Of a DNA stretch of 64,000 nucleotides, positions 33,005 through 45,044 are shown one piece after another. The notes below the pieces were generated by a model. That model was not told the DNA's origin. It saw only the letters and a program-made list of their open reading frames with translations, and did no database searches. The first letter of the stretch is position 1. Every line of letters starts with the position of its first letter. Made by a program: the position numbers and the translations under genes. Source of the stretch: Chionoecetes opilio (Eukaryota > Arthropoda > Malacostraca > Decapoda > Majidae). Where the stretch lies: contig JACEEZ010022992.1 in NCBI GenBank assembly GCA_016584305.1, forward strand, positions 50,001 through 114,000, given 5' to 3'.

Positions 33005-33080
33005 GCCTAAAGCCCACACCACAACCAAACCCACACACAGCCACTCCCTCCTCACAGGTGTGTCTGGATATGCTTGGCAA
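33005..33080 (-). repeat. Single copy of the zinc-finger 3' 79-bp unit
   Basis: CCACACACAGCCACTCCCTC and CTCACAGGTGTGTCTGGATA: one unit of the module present four times behind the zinc-finger copy at 59.3 kb. It contains the end of the frame (HIQTHL and TGA). Confidence 0.8.
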
Positions 33081-33115
33081 CACGACTCTTGGTAGGAAAA
33101 CACTTGCCGCAAATA

Positions 33116-34419
33116 TCAGTTGTACTTCCTTTCATCAGTGTGGGTGAGCATGTGTCTGTTAAGACTGCTCTTGTGGGTAAATGTTTTCCCACACTCCTGA
33201 CACTCAAAGTTTCTCTCACCAGTGTGGGTGAGCATGTGTGTGTTAAGATTGCTCTTGGTAGTAAATGTTTTCCTACACTCCTGACACTCAAAGTTTCTCT
33301 CACCAGTGTGGGTGAGCATGTGTGTGTTAAGACTGCTCTTCTGGGTAAATGTTTTCCCACACTCCTGACACTCAAAGTTTCTCTCACCAGTGTGGGTGAG
33401 CATGTGTGTGTTAAGACGGTTCTTGTGGGTAAATGTTTTCCTACACTCCTGACACTCAAAGTTTCTCTCACCAGTGTGGGTGAGCATGTGTGTGTTAAGA
33501 CTGCTCTTCTGGGTAAATGTTTTATCACACTCCTGGCACTCAAAGTTTCTCTCACCAGTGTGGGTGAGCATGTGTGTGTTAAGACGGTTCTTGTGGGTAA
33601 ATGTTTTCCTACACTCCTGACACTCAAAGTTTCTCTCACCAGTGTGGGTGAGCATGTGTGTTGTAAGATTGCTCTTGTGGGCAAATGTTTTCCTACACTC
33701 CTGGCACTCAAAGTTTCTCTCACCAGTGTGGGTGAGCATGTGTGTGTTAAGACTGCTCTTCTGGGTAAATGTTTTCCCACACTCCTGACACTGAAAGTTT
33801 CTCTCACCAGTGTGGGTGAGCATGTGTGTGTTAAGACTGCTCTTGTGGGCAAATGTTTTCCTACACTCCTGGCACTCAAAGTTTCTCTCACCAGTGTGGG
33901 TGAGCATGTGTGTGTTAAGACTGCTCTTCTGGGTAAATGTTTTACCACACTCCTGACACTCAAAGTTTCTCTCACCAGTGTGGATGACCATGTGTTTGTT
34001 AAGACTGCTCTTGTGGGCAAATATTTTCCTACACTCCTGACACTCAAAGTTTCTCTCACTAGTGTGGGTGAGCATGTGGCTCCTAAGAGCACCTTTACCA
34101 GTGAACACTTTGCCACAGTGGTCACACCTCAGCCCTGTCTTGCGTGTATGGGTGAGGATGTGTGCAGTAATGCCAGCCTTGCTGGAGCACACTCTGCCAC
34201 AGTGGTCACAAGTGTAGGTCCTCGCGCCCTCCATTGCAGCACTACTTCTGCCAGCACCCCTGTGGTGGGAGGCGTCAGCTGGTCCTGCAGGAACCCCGGT
34301 GGAGGCTGGAGTGAGCCGGCTGCCTGAAGGATGAGTCTGGCAACCCTGAACAGAAGGGAAGCAGGAGTGCAGAGAGGAGTCCTGGGGTGGGTGATGCCTT
34401 GGACTCTTCACCTCAGCAC
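33116..34419 (-). CDS. C2H2 zinc-finger protein, 13 intact fingers, copy 1
   Basis: Probable nuclear DNA-binding factor. After an acceptor (TGTTACAG/GTGCTGAG at 34420) about 60 low-complexity residues precede a possible start Met at 34234 (MEGARTYTCDHC). Thirteen fingers follow with CX2C and HX3H spacing and TGER linkers: two divergent (YTCDHCGRVC, LRCDHCGKVF), then eleven near-identical FECQEC(R/G)KTF...HMLTH fingers. R- and G-type fingers largely alternate, giving a 168-bp two-finger period. A 2-bp deletion relative to the 59.6-kb copy makes TGA at 33116, so the last finger (CDICGKCFPTKS) is out of frame. No KRAB, ZAD or BTB domain is visible; upstream exons may be missing. The long antisense frame on the plus strand is a shadow. 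Confidence 0.8.
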
Positions 34420-34835
34420 CTGTAACATTGGTGGCCGTCACAATAACATCACAGCTAGATCTACAAGACATACACTACTGTATTACTCTAACAAACATGT
34501 CGCTGTGGTTCCTTTCGTACATTTACTGCTGCTACAAAGTTTGGGACAACCTGGTTTAGGCCATGGCCTATCCTAGGAGCTGGCCAGGCAGCCTAAGGAA
34601 CAACAACAACAACCTCTGTCATAGTAGCCTTCGTTGCACAAGAATTCAATGATCTGAGGTTGTTGAATTAACACCCTAATTCGCTGTACAAGCAATGACG
34701 GGTCAATGACAAGAGTATTGGTGAGGCAATACCTGCTGTATATTTTCCTATAGTTTGGAGTGGCCCTGAGCTCCGCTTGCCTAGTGCCCCCCCCCCCCCC
34801 AACACTCAGCTGTCCCCTGCAGTGATTAGATGCCG

Positions 34836-35033
34836 ACATAAGAACATAAGGAGCTTACAAGAGGCCGTGAGAATACACGTGGTAGTTCCTAGTTTACTTT
34901 TTAACACTACCTACATCCACCTTTCACCCCATCCATGAAATATTATCCCCTCCTTTTAAAGCTCCCTAATGACGTCCGCGCTAATCGTACCTGTCTACTG
35001 AGTGCATGCCAATCATTTACACCCTATTTGTGA
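34836..35033 (-). mobile_element. CR1-like LINE 3' tail, minus strand
   Basis: ACATAAGAACATAAGGAGCT, GAGGCCGTGAGAATACACGT, GGTAGTTCCT, CCACCTTTCACCCCATCCAT, CTACTGAGTGCATGCCAATC: the same series as 17984-18187, inverted. It abuts the end of the duplicated zinc-finger block (breakpoint 34760). Confidence 0.75.
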
Positions 35034-35850
35034 ACCAAGTTTTTCACCTATTTGTCCCCGACGCCAGCCTACGCCACTGCTGCTCTCCTCCTCCTGTTCC
35101 CCTTCTCTACTCTCACGTGTCGCCTCGTCCACCACTTGTTTACAGCGCTGGATGGCCTCTACTGCTACCGTTATCTTATCCTCTTACACAGCAGCGCCCA
35201 CAAACCCCTCAGGAGGTCCTACAGGAGGCCTACATGTGTAGTGTCCGGAGAAACTATAGGCCGTATCAAAACGCTTCTTTGTTGTTGTTGAAGAGCATGA
35301 TGTCCGAAATGGCGTCGTGACGGGTGTTACCGGCAGGCGGCGGCAGCAGGGTGGCGGTCAAAGGTGGTGAGTTAGGGCGATGAGGGTGACCACGTAGAAT
35401 TGTCGTGGTGGGAGTGAAGCGGGACACTTGCCAGCAGAAGTGCTCTCAAATGGACTCCGTGACGTTCCTCATCAAGCAGGGGCAGTGCGGGGGACGGGCG
35501 TGAGGTGCGGGGCTGCGTGCACCACCAGGGGTCCCGTCACGCCCCCGCGCAAGTGACGCAACAGCGACTCGAGGTCCGAGGAGGTGTTGGTTTGCCGCTG
35601 GGTTGCCAACTCGCGCCACAGTAAGGTGTAAACAAAGGCCAAAAAAAGCCTTTCCTCTTTTTGCTTATTTATACAGGTATGCTCAACTGTGCCGTGAGTG
35701 TTGTGGGTGACCGATCCTCAGCGGGGTGAGGGCGACTCCAAGACTGCGGGCGTTGTCTTATCCATGGGTGCGGGGAGGAGTCTGTGCGGTATTGACCCAT
35801 GAAGGTCGTTGCCCCGGATGTTGCAGTGGGATGGGGATGGGATGTTGCAG
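35034..35850. other. GC-rich unassigned region
   Basis: Higher GC than its surroundings, with CGG and GTGACG motifs. Overlapping frames of up to 104 codons at 35002-35320 have no recognised domain and no splice signals that decide between them. It may hold an exon or promoter; not resolvable by eye. Confidence 0.3.
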
Positions 35851-35895
35851 TACTACGTACTACTACTACTACTATTAATGTTACCTATATAATCA

Positions 35896-37070
35896 TAATA
35901 GATTTTATTCTCGCCCGAGGCATACAGACAAACACAAGCAACAGAACAAGCCAAGGAGTACTTAGTCTAGAGCAAAAACAAAAAACAGGAACAAAGTACA
36001 GGCCCATTAGGGACATAGTATCAAATACATAATAAAGCATACACGGACACCCTTGCTGCCCACATTCTGCACAAACAGCAGACCCACCTACCGCTGTTTA
36101 TAGGTCCTCATACATATGCCGGCTCTGCCTGACAGAGGTGATAGATGGGTTCGTAGAGAGCGCCACCCCTAACTCCTTAAACACTGAGACACCGAGTGTT
36201 AGACGGATCATATCCAGATTGCGTTCACCCGCCGCTTCCTAGCGCAGCCAGGGACGAGCTGGCACCTGGGCAGCCCCAGAAGCCTCTCAAGGTGTCATTG
36301 TGACAGACCTTAAGGCGGTTCAGAGTGGCCACTTGTACCTGCGACCAACAGCGAGTTGCAGTAATATAGAGTAGCAGTGACTCCTGAATAACTCATCTCC
36401 TCTCTGCTACAGTAGGAACATTTCTTCTGTAGAGTATTTCCCGCAAATCGACAAGAACTTGGTGGTCGCCTTGATTGATATCATCATCATCAGTCATGTC
36501 GTGGGATAGAAACATTGGCCTAGGTATGTTAATCTAATCCACAAAAGTGAGGGCAGCCCACCGAGCCATGCTGGTTTTGAGGTAATTCACCTGAGTGCGG
36601 TGCGGTGATACTAACCATGCACTCTGTCTTAGTGGTGTTGTAGACAAATGTCATGCTTGGCAGCATACACCTGACACACCTTGATAAGGTGCCTCTGCAC
36701 GCATCCGCAGTGGTTGCGAGCATTACCCTATCATCAGCATAGCTCAGTGAGTTGATTGCACCCATCATTAGGTGGCCAGCCGATACCTGTATCACGAATG
36801 TTGCCACTGAGATCATCGCGTGTACACAGTGTAACAGGTAGGGAGGATAAAATCCCCCCTTGCCGAATACCATTGGCAGTACTAAAGGACAGCGGGAAAG
36901 GGAAATTTTCCCACTTAACAAAAATTTCCTGGTGTGTACCAGTACATTAATAAAGTAACGTGTACCCAGGTGTTCCCCTGACCACAAGTTTATAAAAGAG
37001 CTTCCAGAATTCCTCTGTAAAAACCGCCTTTCTGGCATCCAGGAAACACAGAAAAACAGGTAAATTACGT
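35896..37070 (-). mobile_element. CR1-like LINE fragment, second copy (degraded)
   Basis: Collinear with 28650-29795 from CTCGCCCGAGGCATACAGAC to the TTCTGGCATCCAGGAAACAC block, including the inverse YADD region (36730-36745). It carries dozens of single-base insertions and deletions, so no frame stays open across the RT domain. The density of indels rises to the right. Confidence 0.8.
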
Positions 37071-37155
37071 TGCTATTTCTTTTTTTTTCCTGTTATAACT
37101 ATACCCCCCACCACCGAACTACGGGTACTTTTACTTTTTACTACTACTACCTAAC

Positions 37156-37950
37156 TACCGTAGAAAAACCCCTAAAGTCGCCACCGCAAAAATGTCGCCA
37201 GCTCCCATATTACGAATGTAGCCCACTACTGTGTGCTGTGCATGAAATATACACGAGTTTATATCATGACTGTTAATCACCCCTTTTTTCACGTGTTTTA
37301 TGCTTTGTAGCGCAATATAGACGTTTCCCAATTTCCTATATTTTTTTTTTTGGGTGACGACGGGCGGCGGGGGGACCTCTTAACATAAACACTAGCTGGC
37401 GACCTTAGTGTAAGCTTCGTTACCCGAGCTGGGCACTAAATTTCATTGAATGTATTTAAATCTAAATACTAACTGGCAAAGTAAATTAAAAACTAAAAAC
37501 TAAAAACATCAATTTATTTTGACATTTGTAAATACACACAAATTTAAAATGTCCGAAAAAATGAATTTCCTTGGATTTCCTTTGAAATTTCCTTCTCCCG
37601 GCCAAATTTCCTTGCAAACCGGACATTTCCTTGGCCGGGCAACCCTGGTTCACTGTAAACATCAGGGGTTTCCAGATAGGTTTTGGGGGGGTTTTATGGC
37701 CAAATTAAAAGATAAAAAAGTATTTTAAATTTTTTTAATAGTATTTAAATACTCATAAAGTATTTAAATACTGATTTAAATACATGACAACCAATGTATT
37801 TTTAAATACATTTTTTAAAAAAAAAATGTATTTAAAAAACTGCCAGGGTCTGTACTTACCAAAGTCGCCATCTTTTTTTTTGAAATTTGTTTCATTTATA
37901 GTCCTGCTATGACACAGATGAAAACCAAAAGACACAGACTCTCCCGGGGT
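37156..37950 (-). mobile_element. Long-form hairpin MITE, copy H, interrupted and degraded
   Basis: TACCGTAG at 37156 and CTAGCTGGCGACCTTAGTG (37391) are the left part. CAAAGTCGCC and GTCCTGCTATGACACAGATG to GACACAGACTCTCC (37859-37942) belong to the right part. About 440 bp with TATTTAAATAC repeats separates them, and the terminal ~80 bp is absent, replaced by the start of the large inverted repeat. Confidence 0.6.
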
Positions 37951-37994
37951 GCGTTTGAGAAAAAAATTTTTAGCGATTGAGACGCTCAAATGGG

Positions 37995-40900
37995 GCCCTC
38001 CCAAAAACTACGTCACGGTTTTTTTACCGGTGCATTGTGGGGTAAAGGGGGGGTCGCCCCGGGTGGCCTACGAAGGGAAAAACTACGGCGATGGAAAAAT
38101 TTCGAGTTTTTTTGCGCGAAATGATTTTCCCAGGTGCTATATTATTTTTGCTTTTGTTCTCGCTAAACAACATTTATAGAAAGCCCTGAGGAAATGGTGA
38201 TGTGCAGGGCTTCAAAACCAAGAAAAACGGGAGTCATAACAGGCCTGTCAAAAGGTAAGCAAGGAAAGGTACGAAATGGGCCCCTACACTTGCTTATTTC
38301 TTAAGGGAGACTCTGCTGGGGCCCTGTTTTTTTGGGTCTAGAAGTTTTCGCAAAATCAACATCACCTCAGGTCTTCTCTATTTTGTCAGCGAGAAAGGAA
38401 AATATACCCCACCGGGGAAAAATCAATTTCGCCCAAAAAAACTGGGAATTTTTTTCATGTCGTAGTCTTTCTTTGTAGGTGAACATATCAGGGTTTTATG
38501 ATATTTATTAAAAAACCTTATTAATTGATTTCCCTTTTGTTGTTTTCCTCTTTAAATAAGTAGTGTTTACTCTTTGGTTTTAAAGTGTTACTTGACGGGG
38601 AAAATAAATACTTTTGGAGTCTTTTACCAACATCCCCAAAACCTTTTTTTCCTTTTGTTTTTAATTTATTACCCCATCCATAAACAAATTGCAAAAACCA
38701 GGGGTGCCCTTTTCCCCACCCTTTGCCTATGGAAACTTGAGGGTTAAGCCCGGTCTACCGATATTTTTGTCCCTACACAAATCGGGAAAACTGGGCCGGG
38801 ACATTTAATGGTTGGGTTTGGGGATCCGGTCATTCGCCCACACTATGGATTTTTAGGAGCTAGGGGGTTAGGTTATATTTGTTTAGGTGACGAAACCCCC
38901 AACGGTGCAGGAGGTTAGGTTAGATTTCTTTGGGTTTTAGGGTAGGTTAAAAATTTGGGTTTTAAAGGTTAGATTTTTTAGGTTAGGTTAGGTTAGTATG
39001 GTTGGGTTAGGTTTGGGTTTTAAAATTTGATTTGGTTGGGTTTAAAGCATATCGGGGGGGTCAAGCCCCCTGCTAGGGTAGGTTAATTTTGGTTAGGGTT
39101 TAATTTTTTGGTTAGGAAATTTTCGTCTTTCCCCCCAAAAGGGGGGGGGGGACCCAAATTTTCTTTCCAATTTTTAAGTCAATTGCCCAAATAAAAAGTA
39201 AATTTCGCCACACGATCCATGTCACGGAGTCATGAAAACATATTTCCGGGGCAGAAAGGGAATGAACCACTTGGGGCGAAAGGACGGTAAATTTCTAGTG
39301 TTTGCCATACTTCCCACTTCCCCAAACAATTTTGGGGGGACCTGTGGGAGGCGGGTTTTGGGGGGGGGAAAAAAATTTTATGCGCGGAAAAAACTTTAAT
39401 TTAAAAAAGGGTTTTGTGTAAGGGGGGTAAAAATTTCCTAGATTAGGGAAATTTTTCCTTATATCTAGAAAAAAAATTCCCTAACCAAAATAAACCAACC
39501 CAAAACCAAAATTAACCTACCCTAGCAGGGGGCTTGCCCAAGGCCGTCTCAATTATAAAGGCCTGCGCCTGAGATTGATGACGTCACGGAGGGCGTCTTC
39601 GAGGCCCCCGGGAGATGACAAGTTTACCTACCAAATTAATTTTTATCAGTTTTAAAAGAATTTTGGGATCTTCGGAAATTTTTGGGTTCTAAAATATTAT
39701 CAAAAAAAAACCCCGGTAAAAAAAACATTAAAAAAATTTGCCTTTATGGGGAACCCCCCCAAGAAATATGCATGAACTTAAACTTTTCGCCATTTAATAT
39801 TTTTCTCAAAAACATTTTAAAATTGGAAAGAATATCAATAGAAGGGGAAATTTTAAATTTCGTTTTCCTTTGCTATATTTTTTTTTTTCTGAAAAATTAA
39901 ATTAGCAGCATGCAAAAAATTAGCGTTAACTAAATACTTTAAAACATGAAATGGGGAAAAATTTTTCGTACCTAAATAGGTTTACAGTAAAAAAGGGATA
40001 TATTGTTATCTTCGGAAAATGTTTGTTCTATCAAATTACAAAAAAAAAAACCGTAAAAACAGACTAAAAAAAAGGCCTTTATGAGACTCAAAAGAAATAG
40101 TATGAATTTTAAAATCTTCGCCATTTAATATTTTGCTAAAAAAACATTTTACAGGGGAGAATATAAAAGGGGAAGGGGGAATTTTAAATTTAAAGTTTTC
40201 CCAATTGCAAATTTTTGTCTTTTTTTGATAAAGAATTAAAAACCTACATAAATTAGCTTTAAACTAACAAAAAAGGTCAGGGAAATGGGGAAATTTTTCC
40301 CCTTTTGATGTTTGTTATTTATTTAGTTAACGCTAATGAAATGTAGGGTTTTAATTTCATTTATCGGGAAAACAAAAATAACAATGGAAAGTTTAAAAAA
40401 TTTCCGTTTTTTGGGTTTTAAACCATGTAAAATTTTTCGAGTAAAAATTAAATGGCGAAGGTTTAAGTTCAGATATTTCTGAGGTCTCATAATGGCATTT
40501 TTTTAGGGGGGTTTTTAGGGTTTTTATTTGATAATATTATAGAACAAACTTTTCCAAAAGATAACAGATATCTTATACCGCCCGTACATCCTCACATGCT
40601 GAAAGCTCGGCTCCTACTGATTTCGCGGAGCAGACTCAGCTGGGAAAACGTCACGTCCATTCCCGCGCCCCCAAGATCAGGCTTTTACATAGAAAAGGTT
40701 TTTGGTTTTGACCCACCGTTTAACCCAACCTAACCAAATCAACCTAAGCTAACCAAAACCTAACCAAATTTAACCTATTAGATTTGGTTGGGTTTGGGTT
40801 TAAATTTAAAGTTTTTGGTTAGGTTAGGATAGGTTGGTTTTGGGTTGGGTTAGGTTTTTCGGTAAAGTCAAGCCCCCGGGCTGGGGTTTTTGGGTTAAAT

Positions 40901-42545
40901 TTTTGGGTTTGGGTTTTGGGTTTTTTTTGGTTTGGGAAAATTTTCTCAGATATAAGGAAAATTACCCTAGATCGGGGGAAATTTTTCCCCCCCCTACACA
41001 ATCTTTAATTAGTTTTTCCGACGAATAATTTTTTCCCCCACCCAAAAAACCCCGCATTCCCACAGGCCCCCAAAACCTTTTTTGGGGGGAAGGGGGAGTA
41101 GGGCAAACACTAAAAATTTACCAAAATTTCCCCCAAAGGGTTTACTGGTGGTTCTTTCCATTTCTCCCAGGGGGAAGATATAGTTACATGACTCCGTGAC
41201 ATGGACGTGGGGCGAATTGACTTTAGATGGGCTAATTGACTTATATTTTGGGGGGAAGGATTTACTGTGGACGAAAGTCTTGTGGGCGAAAATGACGAAA
41301 TTGCCAAAACCAAAATAAACCTAACCAAACCCAAAAATAACCTCCCCTAGCAGGGGGCTTGACCCCCCGAAAACCCTAACCAAACCCAAAATTTAACCTA
41401 AGCAAACCCCCCCCCCCCCCCCAAATTTAACCTTTTTCCAACCCAACCCAAAAAATCTAACAAAACCAACCTAACCAAAACCAAATCAAACCCTTTAAAC
41501 TACCCAAATCAAAAACCTACCCAAACCAAAACCTAAAAAAATCAAACCCAAAACCCCCTTTAGGGGGGGGGTTGGGGGTTCTCGACACACAAAACAAATA
41601 AAAAACCAAACCCTTCCTAGCCCCTTTATAGCCCTCCATATGGGGCAAAATGACTCCATAGTGTGAGCGAAAGGGACCTGGGGGCGAAATGATTTGGTAT
41701 GGCAAAAATGACGGGATCCCAACCTAACCATTATGTCGGCGAGCTTTCCCGTTTTGTGTGGGGACAAAAATATCGGTAGACGCCCGTACCATGCAGGTAT
41801 CAGGGGGCCCAAGGAGGGGGTAATGTCCCCCCGGGTTATGCAATTTGTTTATGGAGGAGAAATTTAAAATTTAAATAAAAGAAAAAAGGGTTTGGTGATG
41901 TTGGTATAGACTCAAGAGTATTCATTGGCTCGTAAGTAACACTTAAACCCATGAGGTACCCAATACTACTTTCAAAGACAACAAAAGGAACTCAAAAAAA
42001 AAAAAAAAAAGGTTTTTTAAATACTATCAAAAACCTGAATAGGGAAAAGCCTACAAAGGAGAAGATTAGGACGATGAAAAAAATTTGAGTTTTTTTTGGG
42101 CAAAATTTAAATTTTCCCAGGGTTTATTTTCCGTGCTCGCTGACAACCTAGAGAAGACCTGGGGTGAGGGGTTGATGTGCAGGGTTCTAAACCAGGAAAA
42201 CAGTCACAGAAGTCTTTAAGAAAGTAAGCAAGTGGTGGGGGACCCCTTACGTACCTCCAGTTGCTTCCCTTTTTGGGACGGGGGTCTGTTAGACTCTGGT
42301 ATTTTGGTTTTAAAAGCCTCTCCCAATCAGCCATTACCTCAGGTCTTCTCTATAGTTTTGTCACCCGAAAAACAGAGCACAGAAAATATGGGAAACCCGG
42401 GAAATTTATCAATTTGCGCAAAAAAAACTGGGAAATTTTCCATCCCCGTATTTTTCCCCCTTGTGGGTTCCCCCCGGGGGGACCCCCCCTTTACCCCAAA
42501 ACAATGCCCCGATGAAAACCCAAACCTTTGGACGTATTTATGTCG
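37995..42545. repeat. Large inverted repeat, 4.5 kb, axis near 40.3 kb
   Basis: Matched arm segments: 38030-38130 with 42420-42500 (GGGGTAAAGGGGGGGTC against its inverse); 38340-38400 and 38180-38290 with 42140-42360; 38755-38830 with 41705-41790 (GATATTTTTGTCC...AACTGGGCCG type); 39063-39100 with 39505-39540 and again with 41336-41385 (CTGCTAGGGTAGGTTAA type). The centre holds two direct copies (39660, 40010) and one inverted copy (40300-40570) of a CGCCATTTAATATTTT segment. Arms are diverged, and quality is poor here. Confidence 0.55.
38870..39120 (+). repeat. Degenerate GGTTAGGTTAGG tract
   Basis: Irregular TTAGG/GGTTTGGG-type repeats; similar tracts at 40690-40860 and, inverted, at 41290-41540. 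They lie within the large inverted repeat. Confidence 0.6.
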
Positions 42546-42699
42546 GGGGCCCCTTTCTCTAAAAAACGGCTGTGGCGGACCAGGGGGGCAGAAAAAAGTG
42601 GCCACGAGCCCCCAAAACCTCACAGAGGTGGGGCCCGCTCTGCGGGGGTTTGTGACGTCAGGGACAACAAAAAAAAATGGCCGCCAAAAACAGGACAAA

Positions 42700-43600
42700 A
42701 TTTGCCAGAAAACCAAAAATAGACCATAAGAGGTGGAAGGAGGGGTGAGGGAGAGAAAAATTTAGCTGTGCGTGGGCGGGTGAAAAAAGTGACCGTGCGG
42801 ATGTAGTTCCCCCGGAAAAAAGGAAGGGTTGTGGGGGGGCAAGATTTAGCAAACCCCCGGATGGGAGGGGGGACCAAAAAGGTTGGGGGGGAGGAAGGGT
42901 GGGGAAAGGGACTGGGGGGGAAAAGGGCAGGGGGGAAAGGGATGGAAAAGGGATGGAAGAGGTGGGGGGGTTTGTGGGCGGGAGGTGGCCGGGTTTGCTG
43001 AGGATGGAGTCTTGATCGGGGCAAGGGGGCTAGGAGCACAAAGGGGGACTTTTGAGGCCGATTTTTGTGGTACGGGAAAATCAGTTTTCCGGACCAAAGG
43101 GGAGCGGGGGCGGTACACCAGGGGGCCTCAGTGGGGCCCTTTTGGGTTTTTAGAGGGGGGGCCCCCCTGAAGCCCCTAAAAAAAATTTAAATTACCCTTT
43201 CTTTGGCCAGGGGGTGGGGGACCCTGAAGTAGAGAGGGGGAAATAACCTGACAGCCCTCATAACCCCAAGAGGGGAAAGGGGTTTAAAAAGTTACAAGGG
43301 TTTTACCGTGCCCTTTGGCCCCCCTGGGGGCCCTTTTCCTTTGAGTGCCCCCAAAGGGCCGGGCCTCCTTTTCCCATCAGCACGGTCCACACCTCAGGAG
43401 GAGAGGGGGAGGGGAGGAGGGAAAGAGGGGAGATAGAGGGAAGGAGGGGGAAAAAAAGGAGAGAGACAGGAAGGCCAGGCCCAAAAATTTGTTTAGAAAC
43501 CCAGGGGAAAAGGGGGCCCCAAGCCAAGGGGGTAAACCCGGAGGGGGTTTTCCCCGGGGGGGGCAGGCCCCCAACCCCGGGGGCCCAAACCCCCACGGGT
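42700..43600. other. G-rich low-complexity region
   Basis: Long G and GA runs (GGGGGAGGGG type) that open several Pro-, Gly- or Arg-rich frames on both strands. No domain recognised; probably partly sequence error. Confidence 0.4.
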
Positions 43601-43629
43601 GGCAGCGGGCCGGGGGAAAAGGGGGCCCC

Positions 43630-43770
43630 CCACCCCAAACACAACCCCCCCCCACAGCCACTCCCTCCCCCACAGGTTGGGGTTGGGTAGGGCCCGGGGG
43701 AAGCCCCCCTTTACCTACCACCACAAACCAAAACCCACACACAGCCACCCCCCCTCCCCAGGGTGTCTGG
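43630..43770 (-). repeat. Zinc-finger 3' 79-bp units, distal part (copy 2 locus)
   Basis: Two degraded units (CCACAGCCACTCCCTCCCCC, CACACACAGCCACC, AGGGTGTCTGGGAGA) cut off from the zinc-finger remnant by the 1.2-kb insert at 43775-44960; a third unit sits at 44966-45060. Confidence 0.65.
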
Positions 43771-43774
43771 GAGA

Positions 43775-44960
43775 GCTGGGACTTTCCGAATGAAATTCGG
43801 GATTTCGGTTTCTACCGGCGGTAGATTTTTCTACCCTACCGAATCTTCGGTACCAAACCTCTACCGAACCCGAATGGATCTACCGAACGAATTTCTTCGT
43901 AGAATTGAATTGAAGTTTGGGAAAAAAGATGGGACCCCAAATTTTTTACTTAGTCAGTTTAGCTGAGGATTCGGGGCCCGGGTTTGGGTTTTGTTGCGGA
44001 GTCCACATTTTGAACGCTACTACCGAATTTCTTTTCATACTTTGAAGGGGAGTTTAAAAAATTTTTACAGCGTACAACAACATTTGTTATTGTTATATAA
44101 CTTCTTGAATGTTCCATTTGGGAGTTTTTTTAAGAAAATTTAAAAGATCGTTTGCCTGGCAATATATGGCCCCAACACGGTGTCACTGGGGTGTGGCTAA
44201 AAAAAATTACGTTGAAAAAAGTGGCCCAAAATAAAAGATAATCGTGATTAGGAACAGGAACCAAGGGAAAAAAGCAAAAAACTTTCAAATGAAAAGTACC
44301 AATGTTTTAGTTTAAATTTTAAAAGAGTTTTTTTTGGGAAACAAAAGTAGTGTATTGTAGTGAAACTATTACCTAAAAGGGTATGCTTTTTTTTTCTACT
44401 CTGGTTAGAAATTTTTTACTAATAGTCTAGATATTGGGGAAAAAGTTTAAAATAAACGCAATTTGTTAAACCTTTTGTTTCTCATTTGTTCCCCCTTTTA
44501 CACTGCAGACATATATTCTTAGAATATTTTGTTAAGTAAATTTTTAATATTATTTTTTAGTAAATCAAGTTTTATCCCCACTCCAAAAAGGAGTGGGGGT
44601 TATGGGGGTTTTCCCGTATTTTTCGAGTTCGTTCGTTCGTCTGCCCCAATTTGCTACAAAAAGCTTTCTTTATTTCCTTTTTGGTTTAAAAACACTTCAA
44701 AATTTGGGATATATATAGTTTATTGTAGGGGATTACAGAACATCCCGGGGGAATTTTTTATTTGGAAAAAGAAACTGTTTTTTTTTACGCCAAAAAACCC
44801 TTTGGGTTTTTTTTTTTTAAAACTAAAGAACCGAAATACCGAAAACAGGGCGGTATATTTTTTGGAAAATCTACCCCAATACCGAACCCAATGGGCCCTT
44901 TTTTATCTACCGAATACCCCTACCCCCCGGTAGAAAAAATCTACCGAAACCCCCCTTGGT
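43775..44960. mobile_element. 1.2-kb insert with CTACCGAA terminal motifs
   Basis: Both ends are rich in CTACCGAA/TTCGGTA (43795-43890 and 44835-44955), the middle is AT-rich, and the 79-bp zinc-finger 3' array is interrupted exactly here. No transposase frame. Probably a non-autonomous DNA element; class uncertain. Confidence 0.5.
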
Positions 44961-45044
44961 GTTGGGGAAAGCCTGGCAAGCCCCCCACCTACAACAAGCC
45001 CCAACCCCCACACAGCCAACCCCCCCTTTACAGGTGGTTTGGTA

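Noticed and set aside
33074..34327. 417-codon plus-strand frame (also 60602-61273)
   Set aside because: It is the antisense of the repeated C2H2 finger codons on the minus strand; the fingers have the real family signature.
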